A stretch of DNA of 64,000 nt from Thiotrichales bacterium (GCA_026709935.1 JAPOSC010000056.1:1-64000), one strand, 5' to 3'; shown: positions 47,525-56,824, counted from the first letter of the stretch. A program made the numbers and translations. Notes: generated from the letters alone by a model not told the origin.

Positions 47525-48313
47525 ATGACCGATTCACTGCGGACCGATCCGATGCGGGCAGGCGCGCCGGACGCGAACGTCGACGCGGCCGAGGTCGCCC
47601 GGTTTTCCGCACTCGCGTCGCGCTGGTGGGATCCGGACGGAGAGTTCCGCCCTCTGCACCGGCTCAATCCGATACGCATCGGGTACGTCGCGGATCGCGT
47701 CTGCCTCGCGGGGGCGAAGGTCGTCGATGTCGGCTGCGGCGGCGGACTGCTCAGTGAGTCGCTCGCGGCCCGGGGCGCGGATGTTCTCGGCATCGACGCC
47801 TCCGAGGAGGCAGTGGCGGCGGCCCGCGCGCACCTGGACGTTTCGGGGCTCGACGTCACATATCGCACGACGACCGCCGAGGCCCTCGCCGAGTCCCGGC
47901 CGGGACGCTTCGACCTCGTCACGTGCATGGAGCTCATCGAGCACGTCCCGGACGGCCCCGCGCTCGTCGCCGCCTGCGCGCGCCTGGCCCGTCCCGGCGG
48001 AATCGTCGTCTTCTCCACCATCAGCCGGACACCGAAGGCCTGGGCGCTCGCAATCGTGGCCGCCGAGTACGTCCTCGGCATGCTGCCGAAGGGCACGCAC
48101 CACTACGCCCGATTCGTGCGGCCCTCGGAGCTTGCGCGGTGGGGCCGTGCCGCGCGCCTGCGGCTCGGCGACGTGACCGGCGTCGCCTGGTCCCCCGCCG
48201 CCGGTGGATTCCGGCGATGCCGCGACCCCTCCGTCAACTATCTGGCGACGTTCGAGGTGCCCGCAGGCGGATCGGGAGACGCGGACGCCGAGGGCGGAAC
48301 CACCGTCGCATGA
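47525..48313 (+). CDS. ubiG: Ubiquinone biosynthesis O-methyltransferase
   Basis: A 262-residue class I methyltransferase that performs both O-methylations in ubiquinone synthesis. Marks are FSALASRWWDPDGEFRPLHR, the SAM site VVDVGCGGGLLSESLA at 66-81, CMELIEHVPD and FSTISRTPKAWALAIVAAEY with LPKGTHHYARFVRP. ATG 47525 fits the family; the upstream in-frame opening to 47474 is not similar. It is followed by the HAD phosphatase after 31 bases, as in Pseudomonas. Confidence 0.94.
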   Translation: MTDSLRTDPMRAGAPDANVDAAEVARFSALASRWWDPDGEFRPLHRLNPIRIGYVADRVCLAGAKVVDVGCGGGLLSESLAARGADVLGIDASEEAVAAARAHLDVSGLDVTYRTTTAEALAESRPGRFDLVTCMELIEHVPDGPALVAACARLARPGGIVVFSTISRTPKAWALAIVAAEYVLGMLPKGTHHYARFVRPSELARWGRAARLRLGDVTGVAWSPAAGGFRRCRDPSVNYLATFEVPAGGSGDADAEGGTTVA

Positions 48314-48344
48314 GCCATGAGCCAGCAGACAGGGGCGCGGAACC

Positions 48345-49040
48345 ATGAGCGCTGAGTCGGCACCGCGGCTGGAGGCGATGCTGTTCGATCTCGACGGCAC
48401 GCTGGCCGACACCCTCCCCGACCTCGCCGATGCGCTGGCCACGGCAGCGGATGTCGGCGCGGTGGACGAGGCCCGGCTGCGACCCCTGGTGTCGGGGGGA
48501 GCCCGGCAGATGATCGCGAACGTGCTCACCCCCGGCGCCGATCCGGCGCGACACGATCGGGCGCGACACCGATTCCTTGCGGAGTACCGCGAGCGCATCG
48601 CGGTCCGGACCCGCCTGTTTCCGGGAATCGATCCGATACTGCGGACTCTGGAAGGGCACGGTGTGCGCTGGGGGGTCGTCACCAACAAGCATGCGTGGCT
48701 GACCGAACCGCTGCTCGAATCGCTCGATCTGGAACGCCGCGCCGCATGCGTGGTGAGCGGCGACACCGCTGCCCACCCCAAGCCCCACCCCGCCCCCGTG
48801 CTCCTCGCGTGCGAAAGACTGTCGGTCCCGCCGCGCACCGCCGTGTACGTGGGCGATGCCCGTTCCGACATCACCTCGGGCCGGGCCGCGGGTGTCACTA
48901 CCGTGAGCGCGGGATGGGGCTATCTGAACCCGGACGATCCCCCGGAACGCTGGGGCGCGGATATCGACACCCGCACGCCGCAGGATCTGCTCGTCTGGCT
49001 GCGCGGTGCACTCGGCGCACGGTCAATGATGGCGCGGTGA
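48345..49040 (+). CDS. HAD phosphatase, Gph or MupP
   Basis: A 231-residue HAD-family phosphatase. The nucleophile motif FDLDGTLADTLPDL has Asp15 and Asp17; GVVTNK, HPKPHP and YVGDARSDITSG complete the active site. Sequence alone fits phosphoglycolate phosphatase, but in Pseudomonas the gene in this ubiG-yciK position is mupP, which dephosphorylates MurNAc-6-phosphate in cell-wall recycling. The choice needs phylogeny or assays. A 15-bp tandem repeat begins at its 3' end. Confidence 0.85.
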   Translation: MSAESAPRLEAMLFDLDGTLADTLPDLADALATAADVGAVDEARLRPLVSGGARQMIANVLTPGADPARHDRARHRFLAEYRERIAVRTRLFPGIDPILRTLEGHGVRWGVVTNKHAWLTEPLLESLDLERRAACVVSGDTAAHPKPHPAPVLLACERLSVPPRTAVYVGDARSDITSGRAAGVTTVSAGWGYLNPDDPPERWGADIDTRTPQDLLVWLRGALGARSMMAR

Positions 49041-49083
49041 GTGATGGCGCGGTCGACGATGGCGCGGCCAATGATAATCAGGG
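49024..49083. repeat. 15-bp tandem repeat over the HAD phosphatase stop
   Basis: Four units, three of them ending gatggcgcgg (t/c) with changing five-base starts: caatgatggcgcggt, gagtgatggcgcggt, cgacgatggcgcggc and the diverged caatgataatcaggg. Confidence 0.8.
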
Positions 49084-49106
49084 CAACCAGCGTTCGGTGA
49101 TCGCGC

Positions 49107-49991
49107 GTGGACCCGGACCGCTACTGCGTCGACCTGGCCGCGCCGCCGGGCTCGTCGCTCCACTACGCCACGCTCTGGGCGGGAGCCCGCGAGCGTAGCG
49201 CCATCATCGCGGTCCATGCCCTGCGGCATTCGCTGGTTGCGATCATCGAGACCATTGCCGACTCGCACGTCCGGGCCATGAAGCTGAACTGGTGGAGCGG
49301 CGAGATCCTGAATGCGCGCGACGGCCACCCGCACCACCCCGTGTCGGTGGCGATGGCCCGGCACTGCACAGAGCGGATCTGGCACCGGGCGGAAGTGCTC
49401 GCGATGTTCGCGGCGGTCGCCCACGCTTCCACCGAGGACGGATTCGCGTCCGAGACGGCACGGGACGAGTTCTGCGGGCATGTCGGCGGCGGCACGGCAC
49501 GTCTGTGCATGGCGGCGGCGGGCAACGACGCACCAGAGGAGGTCGGGGAGGTCGGGGAAATCGACACGCTCGGCGCCGCTCTCGAACGCGCACTCCTCGC
49601 CGGCACTCCGAACGCGCGCTCCGGCATGCAACGTATTCCGACCTCGACCTCAGAGTCGCCCTTGGGGCTGGAACACGGCGACCCCGACGTGGGTCCGGAC
49701 CCGATTATCGAGGAACGCACCCGCGCCCACCGGGCGCTGGCGGAGGCGGTCCGTGACATGCCGCGGCGCACGGAACCGGCCGTGCTCGTCTACCGAGCAC
49801 TTGCGCGCCTCCGACTCGCGGCGCTGGCCGCCGCGCTTCGGAAACCGGCCGGGGGGGGGGCGTCGACCGCGTCGATCTCACCGGTCCGGAAGTTGTGGAT
49901 CGCGTGGCGCGCCTCGCGCGAGACGGAACACGACGAGCCAGTGAATCCAGCCAGCAGGGAGCGACGCGATGGCCGCATCGGTCCCGGGTGA
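49107..49991 (+). CDS. Squalene/phytoene synthase-like protein
   Basis: A 294-residue protein of the isoprenoid head-to-head condensation superfamily. RYCVDLAAPPGSSLHYATLW and the VRAMKLNWWSGEI...HPVSVAM segment match its N-terminal region, and the end SPVRKLWIAWRASRE is typical of the proteobacterial copies found next to yciK. The usual two Asp-rich motifs (DXXXD) are not clear, so activity is uncertain; it may instead serve in quinone or hopanoid-related assembly. The start is GTG 49107. A run of ten G at 49851-49860 lies in the 3' part of the gene. It overlaps yciK by 23 bases. Confidence 0.7.
   Translation: MDPDRYCVDLAAPPGSSLHYATLWAGARERSAIIAVHALRHSLVAIIETIADSHVRAMKLNWWSGEILNARDGHPHHPVSVAMARHCTERIWHRAEVLAMFAAVAHASTEDGFASETARDEFCGHVGGGTARLCMAAAGNDAPEEVGEVGEIDTLGAALERALLAGTPNARSGMQRIPTSTSESPLGLEHGDPDVGPDPIIEERTRAHRALAEAVRDMPRRTEPAVLVYRALARLRLAALAAALRKPAGGGASTASISPVRKLWIAWRASRETEHDEPVNPASRERRDGRIGPG
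49851..49860. repeat. G10 homopolymer tract
   Basis: Ten consecutive G inside the squalene/phytoene synthase-like gene. The reading frame stays family-like after it, so the present length is the ON or true state. Confidence 0.85.
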
Positions 49992-50724
49992 CTACCGACC
50001 CGCCCCGCGCGCGTTCGCGGGCCGGACCGTGCTCGTGACCGGCGCCGGAGACGGACTCGGGCGCAGCGTCGCGCTCGAAGCCGCCCGATACGGCGCCGAG
50101 GTCATCCTCCTCGGACGCACCGTGCGCAAGCTCGAATCGATCCACGACCGGATTGTCGAGGCTGGAGGTCCGCCTCCCGCCCTCTATCCGATGGATCTCT
50201 GTGGAGCGAACCCCGACGACTACGCGGACATGGCGGGCCGGATCGACGAGGCATACGGTCGGCTCCATGGAATCGTGCACGGCGCCGCTGCGTTCCGCGG
50301 ACTTGCGCCCCTGGCGCACATCGAACCCGAGGACTGGGTACGCACCGTTCATGTCAATCTGAGCGCACCGTTCCTGATCACCCGGGCCTGCCTGCCTCTG
50401 CTGCAGCGCGTACCCGACGCCGCGGTGGTGTTCGTGGGCGATACCTCCGGCCAGCGCGCCCGTGCCTACTGGGGCGCATACGCGGTATCGAAGTGCGGCG
50501 TCGAAGGACTGGCGGGGGTGCTGGCCGAAGAAGTCGAGTCCGCCGGCACGCCACGGGTCGCCTGCGTCCACCCCGGTCCGATGCGGACCGGACTGCGCCG
50601 CCGGGCCTTTCCCGCGGAGGCACCGGATGTCTCGGCCGAGCCCGACGCAGTGGCCGGGGGGGTGCTCTTCGCCCTCGATCCCGCGGCTCCGATCGTCCAC
50701 GGCGCAAGCGTCGACATCGAGTGA
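49969..50724 (+). CDS. yciK: YciK-family short-chain dehydrogenase
   Basis: A 251-residue SDR oxidoreductase. NAD(P) motif TVLVTGAGDGLGRSVALEAA, HGAAAFRGLAPL, VNLSAPFLITRACLP, and the catalytic Tyr-Lys in YWGAYAVSKCGVEGLAG. The substrate of YciK is not known. ATG 49969 fits the family and overlaps the previous gene by 23 bases, so the two are probably coupled. The gene order after ubiG and the HAD phosphatase is as in Pseudomonas. Confidence 0.88.
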   Translation: MAASVPGDYRPAPRAFAGRTVLVTGAGDGLGRSVALEAARYGAEVILLGRTVRKLESIHDRIVEAGGPPPALYPMDLCGANPDDYADMAGRIDEAYGRLHGIVHGAAAFRGLAPLAHIEPEDWVRTVHVNLSAPFLITRACLPLLQRVPDAAVVFVGDTSGQRARAYWGAYAVSKCGVEGLAGVLAEEVESAGTPRVACVHPGPMRTGLRRRAFPAEAPDVSAEPDAVAGGVLFALDPAAPIVHGASVDIE

Positions 50725-51077
50725 GCCGGGAACCGGAAAGCGAACAAGGGCCGCGCGAAGACGGATACGGTACTGAACTCCGGATCGTCGAAGCGGCGGC
50801 GTCAGGGTTCGCTGAACCGGAAATTTCACCGATTCGGGAACTGGTGAGAAATGCGGGTCAAGTCGCATATGAAGAAGACGCGCATTCGGCCGCATTTCTC
50901 ACAGACCCTCGAACCGGAGCCATTCAGGCTTGAGCGGTTCTTCGATCCTTGCCGAGAACAAGTGAAATTTCCGGGTCAGGCGCGCCTCTCTCCCCGGCCG
51001 GGTCCGGCATCGAATGCCGAAGAGGTGCGCATCACGGCCGCTTCCATCCTTGTCGGCCGCGGAGGACCATAACCGCG
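50725..51077. other. Intergenic region dominated by a repeat element
   Basis: 353 bases between yciK and the racemase. Most of it is the second MITE-like copy (50817-50974). The rest shows no recognisable gene; the racemase promoter should lie in 50975-51070. Confidence 0.5.
50817..50974. mobile_element. MITE-like palindromic repeat, copy 2 (inverted)
   Basis: 158-bp element with ends ccggaaatttcacc (50817-50830) and agtgaaatttccgg (50961-50974). The inner inverted repeat gtgagaaatgcg (50844-50855) and cgcatttctcac (50891-50902) is identical to that of copy 1. The whole element is the reverse complement of copy 1, with most positions conserved and unrelated flanks. Confidence 0.85.
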
Positions 51078-51806
51078 ATGAAACTGCTCCTCGTCAATCC
51101 CAACACCACGGCCTCGATGACCACGAAGATGCGCGAAGCCGCCGGCGCGGTCGCATCGCCGGGCATCGACATCGTCGCCGTCACCGCCGAGTACGGACCC
51201 GAGAGCATCGAGGGGTATTACGACGAAGTGTTCTCGGTCCCCGCGATGCTGGACGTGGTCAGGGCGCACCCGGACGCCGCTGGCGTCGTGGTCGGCTGCC
51301 TCGACGACACCGGGGTCGATGCGGCGCGGTGCGTGACCTCCGCCCCGGTGATCGGTCTCTGCCAGGCGGCGATGCAGGTGGCGTCCATCGTCTCCGGGGG
51401 CTTCACGGTGGTCACCACCCTCGGTCGGTCCGTGCCGGCTCTGGAGCACCTCGCGCGGCGCTACGGATACGCGGATTTGTGCCGCCGGGTCCGGGCCTCC
51501 GAGATCCCGGTGCTCGCCCTGGAGGACCCGGCGTCGGGCGCCCACGACCGGTTGCGGACCGAGGTGCGCCGTGCGCTCGACGAGGACGGCTGCGAAGCCA
51601 TCGTGCTCGGCTGCGCGGGGATGGTGGACATGGCCCGCGCGCTATCGGAGGAATTCGCGGTGCCGGTGATCGAAGGCGTGACCGCAGCGGTGAAGATCGT
51701 CGAGAGTCTCGCCGCTCTCGGCATCACCACTTCGAAGCGGGGCGGCTACGCACCGCCGCGGGCGAAGACGTACACGGGAGCATTCTCGCGTTACGGTCCC
51801 GCCTGA
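51078..51806 (+). CDS. Aspartate/glutamate/hydantoin racemase family protein
   Basis: A 242-residue two-cysteine racemase fold. Marks are LLLVNPNTTASMT at the start, VVVGCLDDTGVDAAR with the first catalytic Cys, and IVLGCAGMVDMA with the second. PVIEGVTAAVKIVESL is typical of hydantoin racemases and the related maleate cis-trans isomerase group. ATG 51078 was chosen; the frame opens earlier but only noncoding repeat sequence would be added. It may act on hydantoins or amino acids with the neighbouring catabolic genes at 52465-57805. Confidence 0.85.
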   Translation: MKLLLVNPNTTASMTTKMREAAGAVASPGIDIVAVTAEYGPESIEGYYDEVFSVPAMLDVVRAHPDAAGVVVGCLDDTGVDAARCVTSAPVIGLCQAAMQVASIVSGGFTVVTTLGRSVPALEHLARRYGYADLCRRVRASEIPVLALEDPASGAHDRLRTEVRRALDEDGCEAIVLGCAGMVDMARALSEEFAVPVIEGVTAAVKIVESLAALGITTSKRGGYAPPRAKTYTGAFSRYGPA

Positions 51807-51854
51807 CGGTCCGGGGTGAGACAACGTCTGCGGCCTGCCCGATGGCGAATCGGT

Positions 51855-52115
51855 TTATCGGTATACGTCCCGGCGGTGTCCGACCTTCAGGACGACGATG
51901 ACCAGCGTGCGCTCGGAGACACTGTAGAGAATCCGATACCGACCTGTTCGCACCCGGAAAACGTCGTCATACCCCGAAAGCTTCCGCGAACCTCTGGGAA
52001 ACGGGTCGTCCGCCAGGGCCTGCATTGTTCGGACAACGCGCATCCGGTCCGCGCGAACCAGTCCGCGTAGCTGCTTCTCGGCAGTCCGGGTGATCTCGAT
52101 TTCATAGCGCGCCAT
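51855..52115 (-). CDS. RelE/ParE-family toxin
   Basis: An 86-residue toxin. The N terminus MARYEIEITRTAEKQLRGL, the centre ADDPFPRGSRKLSGYDDVFR and the end YRILYSVSERTLVIVVLKVGHRRDVYR are typical of RelE/ParE-fold proteins. These cleave mRNA at the ribosome or inhibit gyrase; by sequence it leans to RelE. It overlaps its antitoxin by 14 bases, antitoxin first. Confidence 0.9.
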   Translation of the reverse strand: MARYEIEITRTAEKQLRGLVRADRMRVVRTMQALADDPFPRGSRKLSGYDDVFRVRTGRYRILYSVSERTLVIVVLKVGHRRDVYR

Positions 52116-52326
52116 TCAGCTTGAGCTCGGCGAGCATCTCGGAAAGGGGTCTGGTCGACTCATGTCGGATCCGCTTCAGGTCTTCGATATCCTCGAGTTC
52201 CTCCAACCGATCGAGCAGCGCTTCCTGGACAAAGTGGTTCATGACCACGCCCCTCGACTTGCAGTACCGCTCCACGGCGCCCTTGAGGGACGCGTCTATC
52301 CGTGCATTGATCTGCACCTTGCTCAT
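52102..52326 (-). CDS. RHH-type antitoxin for the RelE toxin
   Basis: A 74-residue antitoxin. Residues 1-45 (VQINARIDASLKGAVERYCK, MNHFVQEALLDRL) read as a ribbon-helix-helix, followed by an acidic helix that should cover the toxin. It probably represses the pair by binding upstream. ATG 52326 is the only reasonable start. A 7-bp inverted repeat, tgctagc in acctgctagcac, about 45 bases upstream could be part of the operator. Confidence 0.85.
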   Translation of the reverse strand: MSKVQINARIDASLKGAVERYCKSRGVVMNHFVQEALLDRLEELEDIEDLKRIRHESTRPLSEMLAELKLNGAL

Positions 52327-52464
52327 GGCTCCACCATCAGGCGAACGGTTGAATGCCGCCAGACGCTAGCACCTGCTAGCACGATGAACAACCGCAGACC
52401 CTTGCACAGACCCATGCGCACGTAGAACCCCACCAGCATCAGGATCCGCCCGACAAGGTTTCCG

Positions 52465-53574
52465 TCATGCCATTCCATGGCACAGCACCGGCTCTCCCAG
52501 TACTTCGGCCCGCGGGGCCACGCCGAGCCCGGGGGCGGACGACGCCGCCATGCGGCCACGGATTCGTCGTGGAGCGCCGTCGGCGATGCCGACGGTCACG
52601 TAGCTGTTGAAGTCGGTGGCGGTGAACAGGAGCTCATGCGGCGTGCTGTGCGCAAGGTGGGCGATGGCGGCGGTGACGATGTCGCCGCCCCAGGTGTCCT
52701 CCAGGGTCATGGCGATGCCGAGCGAGACGCACAGATCGCGCGCCTGCCGCGCCCGCGTCAGACCGCCGAACTTCCCGATCTTGATGTTGACCACGTCCAT
52801 CGCGAGATCCGCATGTCCGCGCAGCAACGCGTCGATGCCGTCGATGGACTCGTCCAGCACGAAGGGACGGTCGGTGTGGCGGCGCACCGAGAGGCACTCT
52901 TCGTAGCTCGCGCACGGCTGCTCGATGTAGACGTCCAGGTCGCGCACCGTAGCCGTTACCCGCATCGCCTCGTGGCGCAACCAGCCGGTGTTGGCGTCCG
53001 CGATCAGCCTGTCCCCCGGGTCCAGAGCCGCGGCGCACGCGCGTATCCGTTCGATGTCGATATCCGGATCGCCTCCGACCTTGAGCTGGAATCGGCGGTA
53101 TCCCTCCTCCCGGTACGCTGCCACGCTCGCCGCCATGGCGTCGGGCAGGTCCTGGGAAATCGCCCGGTAGAGGACGAAGTCGTCCCCGTACCGCCCTCCG
53201 AGCAGCGTGCAGACCGGCATCCCTGTCACCTGGCCGAGCACGTCCCAGGCTGCCATGTCGAGGGCGCTCTTGACGTAGGGGTGGCCCTTGAGCGCCCGGT
53301 CCATGGTGCGATTCAGACGCTCGATCTGCGTCGGATCCTCGCCGATGAGCTGCGGGACCAGCTCCTCCAGGCCGGCCCGCACCCCGCGCGCGTAGGACGG
53401 CAGATACACCGGACCGAGCGGACAGACCTCGCCGTGGCCCCGGACCCCGGCGTCGGTCTCGATGCGCACCACGGTGCTGTCGAAAACCTCCACCGACTTG
53501 CCGCCGGACCACTTGTAGCTGCCTTCGTGCAGTGGAAGGTCCACCTGAAAGACGGAGATCCCCGTGATCTTCAT
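52465..53574 (-). CDS. Mandelate racemase/muconate lactonizing family enzyme, cis-3-hydroxyproline dehydratase-like
   Basis: A 369-residue enolase-superfamily protein. The N terminus ([38 protein letters not shown]) resembles cis-3-hydroxy-L-proline dehydratases and hydroxyproline-betaine epimerases. The catalytic frame is present: FQLKVGG lysine, [18 protein letters not shown] and NIKIGKFGG. It probably dehydrates or epimerises a cyclic amino acid or its betaine. The specificity assignment is by pattern memory and should be treated as tentative. It stands alone, 142 bases upstream of the M19 gene end. Confidence 0.8.
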   Translation of the reverse strand: MKITGISVFQVDLPLHEGSYKWSGGKSVEVFDSTVVRIETDAGVRGHGEVCPLGPVYLPSYARGVRAGLEELVPQLIGEDPTQIERLNRTMDRALKGHPYVKSALDMAAWDVLGQVTGMPVCTLLGGRYGDDFVLYRAISQDLPDAMAASVAAYREEGYRRFQLKVGGDPDIDIERIRACAAALDPGDRLIADANTGWLRHEAMRVTATVRDLDVYIEQPCASYEECLSVRRHTDRPFVLDESIDGIDALLRGHADLAMDVVNIKIGKFGGLTRARQARDLCVSLGIAMTLEDTWGGDIVTAAIAHLAHSTPHELLFTATDFNSYVTVGIADGAPRRIRGRMAASSAPGLGVAPRAEVLGEPVLCHGMA

Positions 53575-53716
53575 GCTGCCTCCGGACTTGAGCGTCGATC
53601 CGGCGAATGCGACGGCGGGCCGAAAACGGACGGTGCGGTCGGACCGCGACCTCGGGCAGGATATCAGCCTCGATAACCCGCCTGGCCGGAGCAGGGGCGA
53701 ACCGTCTCGCGGAACA

Positions 53717-54703
53717 TCACTCCCCCCACACCTCGCCCAGAAACCGCAGCCAGTTCTCTCCGAGGACCCTGCGGATGCGTGTCTCGCTCCAGCCGCGGCG
53801 GACCATGGCGGCGGTCAGATTCGGAAACTCCCTGATGGTCGCGAGCCCCTCCGGCAGGCGCGGCACCCGCGGCGCGCCCGGCACCAGCAGCCGCCCGTGG
53901 CCCTTGTCGCGGCGCAGCCACTCGAAGAATGCGAGATCCTGATCCTGGGTGAAGTCGGTGCCGATCCCCACCGCATCCTCGCCGGCCACGTCGATGACGT
54001 ACTCGAACACCTCGACACACTGGTCCACCGTGGTCTCGTCCCCCCACGGGAGGAACGGGGGGTAGGTCGCGACCCCGACGAAACCGCCCCGCTCCACCAC
54101 CGCCCGCATCTCGGCGTCGGTCTTGTTGCGCGGATGCTCCATGATTCCGGTCGGGCAACAGTGGGTGTAGGCGACCGGCTTCGCCGAATGGCGCGTCGCG
54201 TCCGCGCTCGTCCTCGGGCCCACGTGGGAGAGATCGACGAGCACCCCGCAGCGGTTCATCTCGTCGATCACGTCCCGCCCGAAGTCCGACAACCCCCCGT
54301 CGCGCGACTCCCAGCACCCGCTGCCGACCAGATTCTGCGTGTTGTAGGTGAGCTGCATCACCCGCACCCCGAGGTCGCGGAACAACTCGACGAACTCGGC
54401 CCGGTCCTCCAGCGCCGAGGTGTTCTGCCAACCCAGGATGATGCCGGTGCGCCCCTCGCGCTTCGCGCGCCGGATGTCGGCGACGCCGTGCACCGGGAGA
54501 AGCAGGTCGTCGTGCTCCCGCAGCCACCGCTTCCACTGCGCGATGTTCTCCATGGTGGCCCGGAATCCTTCCCACACCGAACAGGTGCAGTTCGCGGCGG
54601 TCACCCCACCCGCGCGCATCTCCTCGAACACGGTTCGGCTCCAGTTCGAGATGATCAGCCCATCGATCAGGATCGCATCGTCATGCAGTCCGGCCGGGTT
54701 CAT
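53717..54703 (-). CDS. Peptidase M19-family protein with altered first metal motif
   Basis: A 328-residue protein of the renal-dipeptidase fold. [50 protein letters not shown] and IGTDFTQ match the family. However the first zinc motif DGHxD is replaced by [10 protein letters not shown], so one metal pair is missing. This subgroup is annotated 'membrane dipeptidase' but no signal peptide is visible and its reaction is not established. ATG 54703 was chosen. It is likely part of the local catabolic set with the enolase-superfamily gene and betA. Confidence 0.8.
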   Translation of the reverse strand: MNPAGLHDDAILIDGLIISNWSRTVFEEMRAGGVTAANCTCSVWEGFRATMENIAQWKRWLREHDDLLLPVHGVADIRRAKREGRTGIILGWQNTSALEDRAEFVELFRDLGVRVMQLTYNTQNLVGSGCWESRDGGLSDFGRDVIDEMNRCGVLVDLSHVGPRTSADATRHSAKPVAYTHCCPTGIMEHPRNKTDAEMRAVVERGGFVGVATYPPFLPWGDETTVDQCVEVFEYVIDVAGEDAVGIGTDFTQDQDLAFFEWLRRDKGHGRLLVPGAPRVPRLPEGLATIREFPNLTAAMVRRGWSETRIRRVLGENWLRFLGEVWGE

Positions 54704-54965
54704 CGCACCACCTTCGGGTTCGCTCCGCTCAACGGGCCGTGAACGTAGCACGCGGACGCTCGGGCGCGTATCTCTATTGAGGTCGATTCTCTGATAGTCG
54801 CGATAATGAGTTGAAATTCCATTGAAATCTATCCGGTGAAATCGGCGGAGGTCGGTCGGGAATACAGGCCACGCGGGCAGCCCGCGGGACGGGCCGGTGC
54901 CTGACAATCGGCGGCGGGCGCTCGGAATGCAGGCCCCGAGCGTCCTCCGGTTCGGACAAAGGGCC

Positions 54966-56639
54966 TCAGCGCTGTCTCCCCGGCGTGCCGTTCGCCACCC
55001 AGTAGGGGACGGTCGACGGCGGGAGCGGGGCGCGGCCCCGGATGGCGTCGGCGAGCTTCTCCGCGATCATGATGGTGGGCGCGTTGAGGTTGCCGTTGAC
55101 GATCCTCGGCATGATCGAAGCATCCACCACCCGCAGCGCTTCGATGTCGTGGACCCGGCCCTCCCCGTCGGTGACCGCGCTCCGGTCGTCGGCCGGACCC
55201 ATCGCGCAGGTGCACGAGGGGTGGTAGGCGCTCTCGGCGTTGCGCCGTACCCAGGCGTCGATGGCGTCGTCGCGGTCGGGCACGCCGGGGCCGGGGCCGA
55301 GTTCTCCGCCCTGATACGGTTCGAAGGGTCGTTGCGCGGCAATCTCGCGCGAGATGCGCACCGCGTCGCGCATGTCCTGCCGATCGGACTCGGTGGTGAG
55401 GTAGTTGAAAACGATCGACGGCGGGTCGCGCGGGTCGGGGGAGCGGATGCGCACGTGTCCGGTGCTGGTGCCCTTCATCGGCCCCACGTGCATCTGGAAG
55501 CCGTGGCCGTCGGCGGGGTTGCGTCCGTCGTAGCTCATGGCGATGGGCACGAAGTGATATTGCAGATTCGGGATCTCCAGATCGTCACGCGAGCGCACGA
55601 ACGCGCCCGCCTCGAAGTGGTTCGAGGCCCCGATGCCGGTGCCGGCGAACATCCAGCGCGCGCCGATGAGGAGCTGGTTCCAGGGTTTGAGCGCCGGATA
55701 CAGCGTGACCGGCAGCTTCGAGCGGAACTGGACGTAGATCTCGGGATGATCCTGGAGGTTGGCCCCAACCCCGGGGCGCTCGGCGGTCACCGCGATGTCG
55801 AGGCTCGCGAGGAAATCCGGATCGCCGACCCCGGAGCGCTGGAGGATCCGCGGCGAATCGATCGCGCCGGCGCAGCAGATGATCTCCCGTTCGGCCCGGA
55901 TGCACTCGGTGCCGCCGGAGCCCGTGACCTCGATCTCCGTCGCCCGCCCCCGCTCGACGACAATCCGGTTCACCAGCGTGCGGGACCGCAACGTGAGGTT
56001 CGGGCGCGCGAGCGCCGGCTGGAGATAGAAGAATGCGGCGCCGCCCCGCCGCCCGCGCCAGGTGGTGCGGTCCATCGGCGCGAAACCCTCCTGGCGGTAG
56101 CCGTTCAGATCCTCGGTGCGCGCGAAGCCGGCCGCGACGCCCGATTCGATGAACGCCTCGAACAGCGGATTGGTCGGCCGGGATCGGGTGACGGGGAGCG
56201 GGCCGTCCCCGCCGTGGTAGTCGTCCGGCCCGGTGTCGCGGGTCTCCGCCTTCCTGAAGTACGGCAGACAGTGCGGATACGACCAGTGCGCGAGGCCGGG
56301 GATCCGGGACCACTCGTTGTAGTCGAGCGGGTTGCCGCGGATGTAGACCATGCCGTTGATCGAGGACGAGCCGCCGAGCGCCTTGCCCCGCGGGCAGTCC
56401 ATGCGCCGGTCGTCCATCCCCGGCTCCGGCTCGGTGACGTAGGCCCAGTTCCAGGTAGTGCCGTTTTGCGGATACGAGAGCGCGGCCGGCATCCGGATGC
56501 GCCACTCCCACCACGGCACCGGCCGACCGGCCTCGATGAGAAGAACGCGCACGTCCGCGTCCTCAGTGAGTCGGCGCGCGAGTACGCACCCCGCAGAGCC
56601 GGCCCCGATGATAATGTAGTCGTAGCTGGACGTGGCCAT
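54966..56639 (-). CDS. betA: Choline dehydrogenase (GMC oxidoreductase)
   Basis: A 557-residue FAD enzyme, nearly the 556 of E. coli BetA. FAD site IIIGAGSAGCVLARRLTED (10-28), GKALGGSSSINGMVYIRGN, DYHGGDGPLPVTRS, SGVGDPDFL, GVGANLQDHPEIYVQF, GASNHFEAGAFVRS and NAESAYHPSCTCAMG all match. The GRRASTA stretch of E. coli is here GRRGGAAFFYL. It oxidises choline to betaine aldehyde, and possibly similar alcohols. No betB or betI is in the window. ATG 56639; it diverges from the Gfo/Idh gene with 185 bases between. Confidence 0.9.
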   Translation of the reverse strand: MATSSYDYIIIGAGSAGCVLARRLTEDADVRVLLIEAGRPVPWWEWRIRMPAALSYPQNGTTWNWAYVTEPEPGMDDRRMDCPRGKALGGSSSINGMVYIRGNPLDYNEWSRIPGLAHWSYPHCLPYFRKAETRDTGPDDYHGGDGPLPVTRSRPTNPLFEAFIESGVAAGFARTEDLNGYRQEGFAPMDRTTWRGRRGGAAFFYLQPALARPNLTLRSRTLVNRIVVERGRATEIEVTGSGGTECIRAEREIICCAGAIDSPRILQRSGVGDPDFLASLDIAVTAERPGVGANLQDHPEIYVQFRSKLPVTLYPALKPWNQLLIGARWMFAGTGIGASNHFEAGAFVRSRDDLEIPNLQYHFVPIAMSYDGRNPADGHGFQMHVGPMKGTSTGHVRIRSPDPRDPPSIVFNYLTTESDRQDMRDAVRISREIAAQRPFEPYQGGELGPGPGVPDRDDAIDAWVRRNAESAYHPSCTCAMGPADDRSAVTDGEGRVHDIEALRVVDASIMPRIVNGNLNAPTIMIAEKLADAIRGRAPLPPSTVPYWVANGTPGRQR

Positions 56640-56824
56640 GACCTCAGTTCTCCCGATCCGGCGAATCTTCCCGCCCGAGAGCTTACGGGAAGTTGGGCAA
56701 CAAGACTCCAGGATCGTGACCCGGATCGTGAGCCGGCCGGCCCGAACCCGGTCCGGCCGAAATACGCGCAACGACACCCCCGCCCGGGACCAATCACCCG
56801 GGACCGACCACCCAGGAGGTGACC

